A stretch of DNA of 64,000 nucleotides from Yersinia aleksiciae (GTDB lineage Bacteria; Pseudomonadota; Gammaproteobacteria; Enterobacterales; Enterobacteriaceae): the NCBI RefSeq assembly GCF_001047675.1, contig NZ_CP011975.1, positions 1,528,073 through 1,592,072 on the forward strand. The letters are read 5' to 3'. Numbering within the stretch: the first letter of the stretch is position 1; each line of letters begins with the position of its first letter. Positions 1 through 8,920 of the stretch are shown piece by piece. The translations under genes were made by a program, and so were the position numbers. The notes beneath the pieces are model-generated. The model saw only the letters and a list, made by a program, of their open reading frames with translations. It ran no database searches and was not told the origin of the DNA.

Positions 1-110
1 TAATGAATATCAAAAAGTTATACGAACGATGACGAACACCTATAAACCATAAAAAACAGTACTTTATAGAATACGGCATGAACTGATACTAGTCAGTTAA
101 GGTGCTGTTT

Positions 111-145
111 AAAAAGGCGTACTCCACACGGAGCGCGCCTTTTTT
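111..145 (-). terminator. Intrinsic terminator after the diguanylate cyclase gene
   Basis: The arms AAAAAGGCG and CGCCTTTTT form the outer stem, and CTCC pairs with GGAG inside it. The A-run and T-run on the two sides let it act in both directions; it lies about 45 bp past the stop of the minus-strand gene. Bases 1-110 hold no gene I can support. Confidence 0.75.
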
Positions 146-188
146 GTTGGAGTGACGACACTTATCGCTCGCGAAATCCCGTAGATGG

Positions 189-1760
189 CTAGCTCACCAC
201 GACTCGATTACGCCCCTGCTGCTTCGCACGATATAAGGCTTCATCAGCCAGTTTAAGCGCATCTTCTGGCATAGCTTCGCCACTCCAATAGGCCACACCC
301 AGTGAAATTGTAATGGGGCGAATTTTCGCTATCTCCATCATTTCCACATTGTGGCGCAGCCGGTTGGCGACCTGTGTCGCCACATCAAGTGTCGTACCCG
401 GTAGCAACATCAGGAACTCTTCACCGCCACTACGGCACAGGATATCGGTATCGCGGGAGCTATCACGGATCTGAGTCGCCAATTGCTTAATCACTTCATC
501 ACCGACATCATGACCGTAGGTGTCATTGATCAACTTAAAGTGGTCGATATCCAATGCAATAACTGAAAAGTGTTGCCCGAGTTGCGCAATAGGCTCGAGG
601 GTCGTTGCCAATCCCCGTCGGTTATACAGGCCTGTCATCGGATCGGTTTGGGCTTCAAATTTCAATTTACCAATTTTCTTTTGCAGCAGGCTGATACCTA
701 TCAACATCGCCCGCTTGAGTTGCGTAGACTCAAAATACCATGATGGTATCTCTTTGATACTGATGGCGATATCGGGTTTATCCATATCGTTAGCACTGCC
801 AGCCAGTAACCATAATGGACGGGCGATCAGGCGAGATAATAGCCAGACACCCAGCAGGGTGAGTAACGCCAGCGGCGCAATATGCCCTAACCCCTTAATC
901 ATTAGCCCTTCCAGCGGTTTCAAGGTTGATGCCTCTGGCCGTAAGGTAATGATCTCCCAACCTGATGGCTCTACAACGGCGTAGCCCGCTAGCATTGATT
1001 CGCCACCCGAACTGGTCACCATCAAACTGCCATTGGTTGCAGTTTTCGCGGCCTCTGTAAGTGGTCTCGGCGCAAGCACCTCCCCGATACGACTCGCATC
1101 TCGGTGGTATAGGATGCGCCGCTCACTGTCCAACACCACGATATAGGAACCATCGCGGTAATAGTGCTCACCCAATAGCTCATTTAAGACACTTTGCTTG
1201 CGCAGATAAATAGTCCCGCCGATATAGCCACGATAACGCCCATCCGGCGTAATAATCGGGGTTGATATATTGACGACCAAATTATTAGCTGCCGATACAT
1301 AAGGCTTACTGATTAGCGGGCGACGTGCTTTTAACGCCTCTATCGATCCTGGTGATGTTAATACATGGCCTAACAACTGGAGACTATCAGGGGAAGTGGC
1401 GCGGATAACGCCATGTGCATCGGTGATGACCACCGAGTTGAAGCTGTCAGTCTGATATTTTAGCCGTGCAGTTTCTGCCTGCAAAATGGCCTGATCATCA
1501 AAATGCTGGGCGGCAATCATGCTGCTGTAGTGAAGCTGCTTTTGTGCACTTTTCAGAAAAATCTCGGTACTGGAGGCCAGCTTGGTGGCATAAACACGAT
1601 TGGACTCCAATGTGTTATCAATCAATAGCTGTCGCTGTACTCGATAACTGGCATAGAAGCTGTTCGCCAGCGTCACAAATGCACTCATCACAGCCAGAAT
1701 AAGGATTAAGCGACCTAAGTCGAGACGGAAAATCTTGGTAGAAATAATCGAGCGTGACAA
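189..1760 (-). CDS. Membrane-bound diguanylate cyclase with periplasmic Cache-type sensor
   Basis: Predicted to make cyclic di-GMP from two GTP in response to a periplasmic signal. The 523-residue protein has an N-terminal membrane helix (about 15-35), a periplasmic region of roughly 250 residues that looks like a double Cache (PDC) domain, a second membrane helix (about 290-312) and a C-terminal GGDEF domain. The active-site signature is GGEEF near residue 445, so catalysis should be intact. An RDTD motif five residues upstream matches the RxxD inhibitory site for product feedback. The start appears to be TTG: AGGA lies eight bases upstream and no ATG precedes the first membrane helix. It stands alone as a transcription unit. 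The ligand is unknown. HmsT-type Yersinia cyclases share the catalytic domain, but I cannot assign orthology. Confidence 0.88.
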   Translation of the reverse strand: MSRSIISTKIFRLDLGRLILILAVMSAFVTLANSFYASYRVQRQLLIDNTLESNRVYATKLASSTEIFLKSAQKQLHYSSMIAAQHFDDQAILQAETARLKYQTDSFNSVVITDAHGVIRATSPDSLQLLGHVLTSPGSIEALKARRPLISKPYVSAANNLVVNISTPIITPDGRYRGYIGGTIYLRKQSVLNELLGEHYYRDGSYIVVLDSERRILYHRDASRIGEVLAPRPLTEAAKTATNGSLMVTSSGGESMLAGYAVVEPSGWEIITLRPEASTLKPLEGLMIKGLGHIAPLALLTLLGVWLLSRLIARPLWLLAGSANDMDKPDIAISIKEIPSWYFESTQLKRAMLIGISLLQKKIGKLKFEAQTDPMTGLYNRRGLATTLEPIAQLGQHFSVIALDIDHFKLINDTYGHDVGDEVIKQLATQIRDSSRDTDILCRSGGEEFLMLLPGTTLDVATQVANRLRHNVEMMEIAKIRPITISLGVAYWSGEAMPEDALKLADEALYRAKQQGRNRVVVS

Positions 1761-2053
1761 GACAGCATTCCTGAAGCGGTAGAGAGGACCTATTTAGCCA
1801 TGACGGTAGCACGAAAAGAGAGCAAGAACTCGCCTATATATAGACATATGCTCAATATTTATCTCCTCAGATCAATCGTTATCACGCTATAGTCATTATC
1901 AACGGCTATCTATACTTAAATAGCTGGCGTTTCAGCACGGCAGCAAACGAATGAACCCCGATGAGCTGATTAAAATCAGTGCGTTGGGATAGCGAGCTGC
2001 AACGTCAAATAAGAAGGGTATGGCTGACTCATACCAACAATTAGGGGTTAATT

Positions 2054-2524
2054 ATGAAAAAGCTGGTCATTGCCGTAGCGCTCGCAACAACTGTATTAAG
2101 TGGATGCGCCAACAACAATACGTTATCTGGCGATACGTTTTCTGCCTCTCAGGCACGGCAAGTCCATACCGTCACCTACGGGACCGTCGTTTCTGCGCGT
2201 CCGGTAACCATTCAAGGTGGCGATAAGAATAACGTAGCCGGTGCTATCGGCGGTGCCGTCGTCGGTGGATTCTTGGGGAATACTATTGGCGGTGGCCGTG
2301 GTAACAGCCTGGCAACAGCAGGTGGTGTGGTTGCCGGTGGTATGGCAGGTCAAGGCGTACAGAGTGCGATGAACCGCAGTGAAGGTGTGCAACTGGAAAT
2401 ACGCCGAGATGATGGCAGCAGCATTGTCGTGGTACAGGCGCAAGGTCCAACCCGTTTCAGCGCAGGCCAACGCGTCATGATTGCCAGCGATCGTAGCGGC
2501 ACAGTGACAGTTTCTCCTCGCTAA
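2054..2524 (+). CDS. slyB: Outer membrane lipoprotein SlyB (glycine-zipper)
   Basis: A 156-residue lipoprotein close to E. coli SlyB (155 residues). The signal peptide ends in a lipobox LSGC with Cys18 as lipidation site. Residues about 57-105 are a run of Gly/Ala-rich GxxxG-type repeats (the glycine zipper, 2TM family), and the C-terminal third is a small beta-rich domain ending TVSPR. SlyB is a PhoP-regulated outer membrane protein in enteric bacteria that stabilises the membrane under stress. The gene is monocistronic; the 290 bp upstream hold no other gene. The name pcp is used for the same family in older annotation. Confidence 0.92.
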   Translation: MKKLVIAVALATTVLSGCANNNTLSGDTFSASQARQVHTVTYGTVVSARPVTIQGGDKNNVAGAIGGAVVGGFLGNTIGGGRGNSLATAGGVVAGGMAGQGVQSAMNRSEGVQLEIRRDDGSSIVVVQAQGPTRFSAGQRVMIASDRSGTVTVSPR

Positions 2525-2530
2525 AACGGC

Positions 2531-2554
2531 ATGCCGGAGGTTATCCTCCGGCAT
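2531..2554 (+). terminator. Hairpin after slyB
   Basis: A perfect 10-bp stem (ATGCCGGAGG with CCTCCGGCAT) closes on a TTAT loop seven bases after the slyB stop. Only three Ts follow, so it is a weak intrinsic terminator or an mRNA 3' end stabiliser. Confidence 0.6.
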
Positions 2555-2762
2555 TTAGCGGCTTAATGACAGAAAATGGCTTAAAATTTAACGTCGTTTT
2601 TTATCGGCCTAACAACTTGTTTAGTCACATGAAAACGCCGTTTCTCTGTGCGACTTCAGATGAAAAAACCATTCATGTTAGCTATGAAAGTCAAATATAG
2701 TGTTGCCACGAGAAATGCATTGTGGTTAAATAGCGTCATCGGTTTGGAACACAGACCTTATG

Positions 2763-2916
2763 AAAGCAGTTTTAGTAAAGCAGTCCTCAGTTCAAGCGCT
2801 ATCCTAGATATCCCTTCTCCGTGAGTCTCCTCCTAAGTGCCCATAAGTTATCCTCTGAAAGACAGACCACGTTCGCTGCAATATTGTGGCAAAAAATAAT
2901 TGAAGGAAATATCTCT
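2763..2916 (+). promoter_or_regulatory. Long 5' leader of cspA1 (cold-shock type)
   Basis: The stretch before cspA1 carries no ORF with a good ribosome site but shares blocks with the leader of cspA2 (about 3239-3390): GCAGTTTTAGTAAAGCAGT, CTTCTCCG, CTAAGTGCCC and an identical TAATTGAAGGAA ribosome site. Conservation between the two copies outside the coding part suggests a structured leader, as known for cspA-type mRNAs. The exact transcription start cannot be read here. Confidence 0.55.
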
Positions 2917-3129
2917 ATGTCTAATAAAATGACTGGTTTAGTAAAATGGTTTGACGCTGGTAAAGGTTTCGGTTTCATCACTCCTGCTGACGGCAGCAAA
3001 GACGTGTTCGTTCACTTCTCTGCTATCCAGAGCAATGATTTCAAAACCTTAGATGAAGGCCAAAAAGTTGAGTTCTCTATCGAGAACGGCGCTAAAGGCC
3101 CATCAGCGGTAAACGTAGTCGCTCTGTAA
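2917..3129 (+). CDS. cspA1: Cold-shock protein, first copy of tandem pair
   Basis: A 70-residue CspA-family protein: one cold-shock domain (OB fold) that binds single-stranded RNA and DNA and melts mRNA structure at low temperature. RNA-binding motifs KGFGFI and VFVHF are intact. The start at 2917 is fixed by GAAGGAA at about eight to ten bases upstream and by homology; a longer in-frame reading from 2821 lacks a ribosome site. The second copy 474 bp downstream differs at only a few residues (for example DAGKG versus NADKG). A tandem cspA1/cspA2 locus giving mono- and bicistronic mRNA has been described in pathogenic Yersinia. Confidence 0.93.
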   Translation: MSNKMTGLVKWFDAGKGFGFITPADGSKDVFVHFSAIQSNDFKTLDEGQKVEFSIENGAKGPSAVNVVAL

Positions 3130-3390
3130 TACAGTGTGATTCTGGGTGTTGGCAACCGACAGCGATGACGGTTTAACCCGAGCAGTGTTGCCAACACTCA
3201 AGCAAGAAAGCAGTACCCGGTTGACAGTAACATTTATGCAAGCAGTTTTAGTAAAGCAGTTCTCCGTATTAGCGTTATCAGACAGATACCTCTTCTCCGC
3301 GAAATTCCTTCTAAGTGCCCCCATAAGTTGTACCCAAGCCTATTCGCTCGCCTATGGCGGCAATCAAAAATAATTGAAGGAAGTATCTCT

Positions 3391-3603
3391 ATGTCTAATA
3401 AAATGACTGGTTTAGTAAAATGGTTTAACGCTGACAAAGGTTTCGGTTTCATCTCTCCTGCTGACGGTAGCAAAGACGTGTTCGTTCACTTCTCTGCCAT
3501 CCAGAGCAATGATTTCAAAACCTTAGAAGAAGGCCAAAACGTTGAGTTCTCTATCGAGAACGGCGCGAAAGGCCCAGCAGCGGCGAATGTTGTTGCTCTG
3601 TAA
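3391..3603 (+). CDS. cspA2: Cold-shock protein, second copy of tandem pair
   Basis: A second 70-residue cold-shock domain protein with the same KGFGFI and VFVHF RNA-binding motifs as cspA1 and the same GAAGGAA ribosome site before the ATG at 3391. Differences from copy one lie mainly at residues about 12-14 (NADKG), near 51 (EEGQN) and near the C-terminus (GPAAANV). The gene can be transcribed from its own leader or by read-through from cspA1, since no strong terminator lies between them. The intrinsic terminator at 3753 would end both transcripts. Confidence 0.93.
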   Translation: MSNKMTGLVKWFNADKGFGFISPADGSKDVFVHFSAIQSNDFKTLEEGQNVEFSIENGAKGPAAANVVAL

Positions 3604-4214
3604 GAGTTAATAACTAAGCCCAATACCTAAGTCATTGGAGTTATACGCCGCTAATGCAGCCGTGGCTTCAAGGACGCAGGATAATTTAGAATGATTTACG
3701 ATAGCGATGAAGGTGATAGCCCTGAGCAGTTAAATCATTCTGAATAAAAAAGACCCGCCTTTGTGCGGGTTTTTTGTTGCCCAGAATATAGTGCAGCACA
3801 TAATAATATAAAATTATTACCCCGCTAAAAGCGAATATTCAATAAGAAATATTGATATGCCAGATCTTATTTTTTCCTATTGCTCCTAATCTATACGACT
3901 TACCTGATCCATTACCCTTCCGCCTCGGCTATTGATGTGAATTTACCTTGTTTTAACAGATAAAATTCTGTTATTTATAATTAAAAAAGTAAAGTAATCG
4001 CTAGAGTTTGTCTGAAATGCTATCACCAGAACAATATATTTTCCCCGCGACTCACTGTACTCCGTACAATATAAAAATGACTTCGATCAAAATGACTAAG
4101 TTATTTTGTCTATACAGTTAATTCATATCTTCACAACCTTAATCATTTAATGCCCACCGGTTTTAACCCGTGATCATTAGCACCGCATATATAATTGCAT
4201 CAAGGTAAATAATC
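3604..4214. other. Intergenic region between cspA2 and the DASS transporter
   Basis: There is no supportable gene. About 3614-3690 contains TAAGTCATTGGAGTT and GGCTTCAAGG, decayed arms of the ERIC-like element seen intact elsewhere in the window. The terminator at 3753-3775 follows. The remaining 440 bp before 4215 are AT-rich and probably hold the transporter promoter and any operator, but I could not pick one out. Confidence 0.5.
3753..3775 (+). terminator. Intrinsic terminator of cspA1-cspA2
   Basis: The stem ACCCGC / GCGGGT closes a six-base loop and is followed by six Ts (3770-3775). It lies 150 bp past cspA2. Confidence 0.85.
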
Positions 4215-5627
4215 ATGTCGATATTCAAAACACGTATAGGAAGAATGCTGCTTATTCTCTTTATTGGGATAGGCATCTGGTTTAGCCCAGTACCGGAATC
4301 CGTAGATCCGCGCGCCTGGCACCTCATGGCGGTCTTTGCGGCAACGGTTATTGGCCTGATCCTTTCGCCATACCCATTGGGGGCGATGGCCATTTTCAGT
4401 CTGACAGTGGTCGCGGCGACTGGGCTGCTGAGCATCAAAGAAGTGCTCGCCGGTTTTGCCGATCCCACCATCTGGATGATTGCCTGCGCCTTCTTTATCT
4501 CGCGCGGCTTTATTAAAACCGGTTTTGGTCGCCGAGTCGGCTACTTGTTTATCAGCAAGTTAGGTCACAGTTCATTGGGTCTGGCTTACGGTTTGGTGCT
4601 GACTGATTTACTGTTTGCCCCCGCCATGCCCTCTACCTCGGCGCGTTGTGGTGGCATCATCACCCCGCTGTTCCGCTCCATCTCTGAGGCCTATGAATCG
4701 ACCCCAGAACGCGGTACCGAGCGCAAAATCGGGGCATTTCTGGTGCAGTGTATCTTCCAGTGCAACGCCATTACCTGTGCGATGTTCCTGACCTCAATGG
4801 CCGGTAACCCGATGATCAGTAAGCTGGCAGGTGAGATGGGAATTACCATCACCTGGACCAGTTGGGCGCTGGCCGCCATCGTCCCCGGCTTAATCTCTCT
4901 GGCGGTTATCCCTTTACTGCTCTATCGCTTCTACCCGCCAGAACTGAAAAAAACGCCGGAAATGCGGGCGCTAGCACATGAGAAACTGAAAGAAATGGGG
5001 CCGATGAGCCGCAATGAGTGGATTGTGTTATCCGTCTTTATTGGGCTGGTAACCCTGTGGGTGAGCGGCGCGACACTCAATATTGATGCCACCATGACCG
5101 CCTTTATTGGCTTAGCCATTCTGCTACTGAGCGGCGCGCTGACTTGGGATGATGTGATTGCCGAGAAAGAAGCGTGGCACACCGTGATCTGGTTTGCCGT
5201 GCTGCTGACACTCGCCAGCCAACTGAACAAATTGGGCTTTATTAGCTGGTTTGGCTCGTCCATTGCCGGTTCGGTGCAGGGGATGAATTGGATACCGATG
5301 ATGGGTATTCTGCTGCTGGCCTACTATTACAGCCACTATATGATGGCGAGCGCCATCGCACATATCAGCGCCATGTATGCCATTTTTGTTTCTATTGCTA
5401 TCGCGGCGGGTGCGCCACCTATGTTGACGGTGCTGGTGTTCGGTATGTTCAGTAACCTGTATATGGCGACCACTCACTACTCCGGCGGCCCTGCTCCTAT
5501 CTTGTTCGGCTGTAATTTTATCCCGCTGGCAACTTGGTGGAAAATTGGCTTCCTGATCAGTTTGGTAGTGATCCCTATCTGGCTGATTATCGGTAGCGCC
5601 TGGTGGAAAGTGCTGGGCTTCTGGTAA
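4215..5627 (+). CDS. DASS (SLC13/CitT-type) di/tricarboxylate transporter
   Basis: An integral inner-membrane carrier of 470 residues, the usual length for the divalent anion:sodium symporter family (CitT, TtdT, YbhI and plant 2-oxoglutarate/malate translocators). About twelve hydrophobic segments are visible. Family landmarks are FADPTIWMIACAFFISRGF near residue 80, DLLFAPAMPSTSARCGG near 135 and the matching late repeat with the ATTHYSGGPAPILFG segment near 420; the two SNT-like hairpin regions bind the carboxylate. It likely exchanges or imports a C4-C6 carboxylate such as 2-oxoglutarate, malate, citrate or tartrate; the substrate cannot be told from sequence. It stands alone, without the lyase or two-component genes that often accompany CitT or TtdT. 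Confidence 0.88.
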   Translation: MSIFKTRIGRMLLILFIGIGIWFSPVPESVDPRAWHLMAVFAATVIGLILSPYPLGAMAIFSLTVVAATGLLSIKEVLAGFADPTIWMIACAFFISRGFIKTGFGRRVGYLFISKLGHSSLGLAYGLVLTDLLFAPAMPSTSARCGGIITPLFRSISEAYESTPERGTERKIGAFLVQCIFQCNAITCAMFLTSMAGNPMISKLAGEMGITITWTSWALAAIVPGLISLAVIPLLLYRFYPPELKKTPEMRALAHEKLKEMGPMSRNEWIVLSVFIGLVTLWVSGATLNIDATMTAFIGLAILLLSGALTWDDVIAEKEAWHTVIWFAVLLTLASQLNKLGFISWFGSSIAGSVQGMNWIPMMGILLLAYYYSHYMMASAIAHISAMYAIFVSIAIAAGAPPMLTVLVFGMFSNLYMATTHYSGGPAPILFGCNFIPLATWWKIGFLISLVVIPIWLIIGSAWWKVLGFW

Positions 5628-5640
5628 CAAAAATCTGTTA

Positions 5641-5678
5641 AAAAACTACCGCGCAGTCACACTGGCGCGGTAGTTTTT
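5641..5678. terminator. Bidirectional terminator between converging genes
   Basis: A perfect 14-bp inverted repeat (AAAAACTACCGCGC at 5641-5654, its complement at 5665-5678) with a 10-base loop. The A-run and T-run serve the transporter gene on the plus strand and the sugar operon ending at 5708 on the minus strand. Confidence 0.9.
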
Positions 5679-5707
5679 ATCTATTGTTTGCGGTGACTCA
5701 TTACCGC

Positions 5708-6313
5708 TTACTGCTGCTTACGTAACTCAATACCGACATCCCCACCTGGATGCACTGCCAGTAAGGTCTCTTTGGTGAATCCACTGCGGGCCATCAGACA
5801 GGCACAGATGGCATCAAACAGTGCCAGCACCAAAACGATAGAGGTGGTGGCTAACATATTTAGCGGGTCAATCTCTTGCTTCACATGGGTCTTTAGCACC
5901 AAGGCGGAGACTTGCGCGATGGCCGATTGTTCGTTTTCTGTCACGCTGATGATCTTCACCTGCTTACGTTGCAGCGTGGGTAACAAGCGGGTTAGCTCGT
6001 CAGAATTGCCGCCTCGGGAGATCAAAATGATAATATCCTGCGCGTCGAGAAAGCCCAGATCACCGTGGGCGGCATCGGTCGCGTTCAGGTAGATCGCAGG
6101 TTGCTCCACGCAAGCCAGCATATGCGCCACTTTTCGCGCCGCGATACCTGATGTTCCCACGCCCGTCACTGCAATTTTGCCACGGCACTCTGCCAGCGCG
6201 TCCAACACCTGCAACCACACCTGCTGATCGACATTCTCCTTTAAGGCCGCCAGCTCGCGGCTGTAGGTCATCCATGCCTCACTGGCGGTTTGCCATTCAT
6301 CACTCTGACTCAT
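5708..6313 (-). CDS. SIS-domain sugar-phosphate isomerase (KdsD/GutQ-like, no CBS domains)
   Basis: A 201-residue single SIS domain. The sugar-phosphate loop GVGTSGIAARK lies near residue 52, ISRGGNSDE near 97, and the C-terminal HPGG tract matches the KpsF/GutQ/KdsD arabinose-5-phosphate isomerase group, but the tandem CBS domains of those enzymes are absent. It most likely interconverts a ketose and aldose phosphate made by the kinase next to it. Its ATG overlaps the kinase stop (ATGA), which indicates translational coupling. It is the last gene of the six-gene sugar operon. The exact isomerisation is unknown. Confidence 0.8.
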   Translation of the reverse strand: MSQSDEWQTASEAWMTYSRELAALKENVDQQVWLQVLDALAECRGKIAVTGVGTSGIAARKVAHMLACVEQPAIYLNATDAAHGDLGFLDAQDIIILISRGGNSDELTRLLPTLQRKQVKIISVTENEQSAIAQVSALVLKTHVKQEIDPLNMLATTSIVLVLALFDAICACLMARSGFTKETLLAVHPGGDVGIELRKQQ

Positions 6314-7947
6314 GCATCCTCCCGCATCAATTCCTGATAGCGCAAATGATCGTGGTACATCTGGTGGAACACGCGATATTTGCGATCGTAAAAGGCTTTG
6401 ATTTTATTAGTTTGCGGTGTGACGGTTTTCCCAATGCGGCTCATGGCCGCCATCGCCTCCGGCAGAGACTCAAACACACCGGCGGCGACCGTGCCCATCA
6501 TGGCGCTGCCCAGCAACATCGCTTCGCTCTCTTCCGGCAATAACATGGCACAACCGGTGGCATTAGCGTGCTCCTGCACAAAAATGGGGTTTTTCGTGCC
6601 ACCGCCGCTGGCCATCATGGTGTCAATGTTGTAGCCGTTCTGATTCATGGTTTCGATGATATGCCGCGTCCCCAGTGCCAGCGCCTGAATGGTGGCGAGA
6701 TAGCGCAGCGCCATATCTTCCGGCGTGGTGGAGAGTTTCAGTCCGGTAATGATGCCAGTCAGATTCGGGTTGGCGCGTGGTGAGCGGTTGCCGTGGAAAT
6801 AGGGCAGCATATGAATGTCGTTGGTCAGGAAGGCGATATTTTCCGGCTCCCCCGCCAGTTGGCGCAGAATATGATTCAGCGCCTCATAGATAGTTTCTCC
6901 CTTGCTTTTGGCTTGCGCCAGCAGCTCTGGATAACACGGATGTGACTGAATAATATGGTCAATTAAGGCACCTGTCGCTGACTGTCCGCCCTCATTGAGC
7001 CAGTATTCCGGTAGAATGGCCGAATAATATGGCCCCCAGATTCCGCCAATAAAATGGGCCGAACGTGACATCGCCATATGGGCCGTCGAGGTACCACCGA
7101 TCAGCGCAATTCGTCGATCAAAGTTGGCGTTCTCGCCCGTCACACCACTGGCACCGAGGATGCCAATCGTACCCGCATGGGCGTCAATAATGGAAACGCT
7201 GACGGCAGTGCCGGCGATCAGTCCCATTTCTGATGCCGCTCGCTGGCTTAAACCACGCCCCAGCGGTTCACCCATCGGCTTCACCGTGGCCCCAATTTTG
7301 GCCGCATTGTTATCCAGCAAATCGCCTAGCCCCACCCGTTTGAAATAGGAGGGGTCCCAGCGATCTTCATGACCCAGATAGGTCCATTTACAGACCGTGG
7401 AACAGAGCGAACGGGTTTCATCTTTGGTCGCGCGCCAGGTCAGGAAGTCAGGTAGATCAAACAGATGACCGACATTGCTCCAGGTGGTGGGCATATGCTG
7501 CTTCAGCCACAGCAGTTTTGGTGTCTGCATCTCCGGTGAAATAACCCCGCCGACAAACTCCAGCACCGGATGCTGGGTGGCATTGATTCGTTCCGCCTGA
7601 ATAATCGCGCGGTGATCCATCCAGACAATCACATTTTGCTCGCTGCGCCCTGATGGGCTGACGGTTAGCGGATTGCCTTCTTTATCCAGCACCACCAGCG
7701 AACAGGTGGCATCAAACCCCAGCCCTTTGACCTGAATCGGGTTGATATCAGCCTGACTCACCGCATCGCGCACCGCATTACATACCGCTAGCCAGATATT
7801 GTCGGATGACTGCTCAACAAAATCTGCCTTGGGCTTAAACATGGTGATTTCACGGCTGGCCTGCCCGACCATGCGGCCCTGCAAATCGAATACTCCGGCT
7901 CTTGCGCTGCCGGTCCCTACGTCTACGCCGATAAAGTAACTTGCCAT
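6310..7947 (-). CDS. FGGY-family pentulose (D-ribulose-type) kinase
   Basis: A 545-residue carbohydrate kinase, longer than glycerol or xylulose kinases and matching the FGGY pentulose kinase group (YDR109C/FGGY type, D-ribulokinase). It has the N-terminal phosphate loop GVDVGTGSARAG, the catalytic-base segment SIIDAHAGTIG near residue 255, and the C-terminal ATP-binding SGGGTKN near 435. The ATG at 7947 is chosen because GAGGG lies about nine bases upstream; an in-frame TTG at 7962 overlaps that ribosome site. It would phosphorylate the sugar delivered by the ABC transporter, and the SIS enzyme would isomerise the product. Structures of Y. pseudotuberculosis kinases of this family exist, as I recall. 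Substrate identity is inference. Confidence 0.87.
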   Translation of the reverse strand: MASYFIGVDVGTGSARAGVFDLQGRMVGQASREITMFKPKADFVEQSSDNIWLAVCNAVRDAVSQADINPIQVKGLGFDATCSLVVLDKEGNPLTVSPSGRSEQNVIVWMDHRAIIQAERINATQHPVLEFVGGVISPEMQTPKLLWLKQHMPTTWSNVGHLFDLPDFLTWRATKDETRSLCSTVCKWTYLGHEDRWDPSYFKRVGLGDLLDNNAAKIGATVKPMGEPLGRGLSQRAASEMGLIAGTAVSVSIIDAHAGTIGILGASGVTGENANFDRRIALIGGTSTAHMAMSRSAHFIGGIWGPYYSAILPEYWLNEGGQSATGALIDHIIQSHPCYPELLAQAKSKGETIYEALNHILRQLAGEPENIAFLTNDIHMLPYFHGNRSPRANPNLTGIITGLKLSTTPEDMALRYLATIQALALGTRHIIETMNQNGYNIDTMMASGGGTKNPIFVQEHANATGCAMLLPEESEAMLLGSAMMGTVAAGVFESLPEAMAAMSRIGKTVTPQTNKIKAFYDRKYRVFHQMYHDHLRYQELMREDA

Positions 7948-7965
7948 TGTTTTGTCCCTCAATTC

Positions 7966-8919
7966 TTAAGCTTTACGATTCTGTAATGCGATAAAGAGGA
8001 TCAGCACCCCACCCCATAACGCCATGGTTAGGTAGCTACTCACCCCCAGCAAATTCAGGCCACTCTCCAGTAATTGCAGCACGACTAGCGCTAAAATCAG
8101 GCCGATAATGCGACCAAAGCCGCCATCTGGGTTAATCCCACCCAACACCGAGGCCAGAATCGTCACCAAAAGATAGGACTCGCCATAACCGGCTTTGGCT
8201 GAGTTAAATTTCGCCATCATCAAAATGGCAGCCCCCCAACCCAATAGGGCTGACAGGATATAGACCGCGATCTGCACCCGATGGGTGTTCACGCCACTAA
8301 AGCGGGTCGCCTGCTCATTGGAACCGACCAGATAGATACTGCGCCCCAGCGTGGTGTGTTCCAGCAAGACCCACAGCCCTGACGACACCAGTAGAAACAG
8401 GATCATCGCCACTGGAATGCCGGCAATATCACCGCTGCCAATGTATTGAATCACTGGCGGGAAACCAGAAATCACATCGCCGTTGGACAATAAGATATTC
8501 AGGCCAGTGATCAGTGTCATGGTGCCCAAGGTCGCCAAAATGGGTGACACACCGACCACCGAGATCAGCAGCCCATTCAAGGTGCCAATCGCCACCGCTA
8601 CCAGTAATCCCGCCCCCAATGCCAGCAGCAGAAACAGCGGCTGATCAGGGTGGCTGACAATAATGGCGGCCATCACTAACGCGCAGGCATTGGCTCCGGC
8701 AATGATGGATAAATTGATGCCGCCCGTCAGCATGGTCAGCCCCATTCCCAGCGCCAACATGCCTAAAATCGGCAGCTGCGATGAGATCGACTGGAAGTTA
8801 CCCAAGCTGAAAAAGCGCTGGCCCAAGGTCAATGAGAAGGCCAACAGCACCGCCACCAGAATCAACAGTTGCAGCCGGATAATGCGGTCATCGGGGATAA
8901 TTCGGTTTAACCAAGTCAT
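7966..8919 (-). CDS. Sugar ABC transporter permease (RbsC/XylH family), second subunit
   Basis: A 317-residue inner-membrane permease with eight to ten hydrophobic segments and the GLNGLLI-like motif of the ribose/AI-2 permease family (ATIGTLNGLLISVVGVSPILATLGTM near residue 110). Its start is two bases past the stop of the preceding permease and its stop lies 18 bp before the kinase ATG, so the operon is tight. Two different permease genes, as in lsrCD or rhaPQ, suggest a heterodimeric channel, unlike the RbsC homodimer. Confidence 0.88.
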   Translation of the reverse strand: MTWLNRIIPDDRIIRLQLLILVAVLLAFSLTLGQRFFSLGNFQSISSQLPILGMLALGMGLTMLTGGINLSIIAGANACALVMAAIIVSHPDQPLFLLLALGAGLLVAVAIGTLNGLLISVVGVSPILATLGTMTLITGLNILLSNGDVISGFPPVIQYIGSGDIAGIPVAMILFLLVSSGLWVLLEHTTLGRSIYLVGSNEQATRFSGVNTHRVQIAVYILSALLGWGAAILMMAKFNSAKAGYGESYLLVTILASVLGGINPDGGFGRIIGLILALVVLQLLESGLNLLGVSSYLTMALWGGVLILFIALQNRKA

Positions 8920-8920
8920 A

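Larger units (their letters stand above)
2763..3603 (+). repeat. Direct tandem duplication of a cspA unit including its leader
   Basis: Start codons at 2917 and 3391 are 474 bp apart, and leader blocks at about 2765 and 3240 keep nearly the same period. Coding regions are almost identical while the leader is conserved in patches, so the duplication is old enough for the leader to have drifted. Confidence 0.8.

Noticed and set aside
2821..2916. N-terminal extension of cspA1
   Set aside because: The open frame continues upstream, but the ribosome site and the second copy fix the start at 2917.
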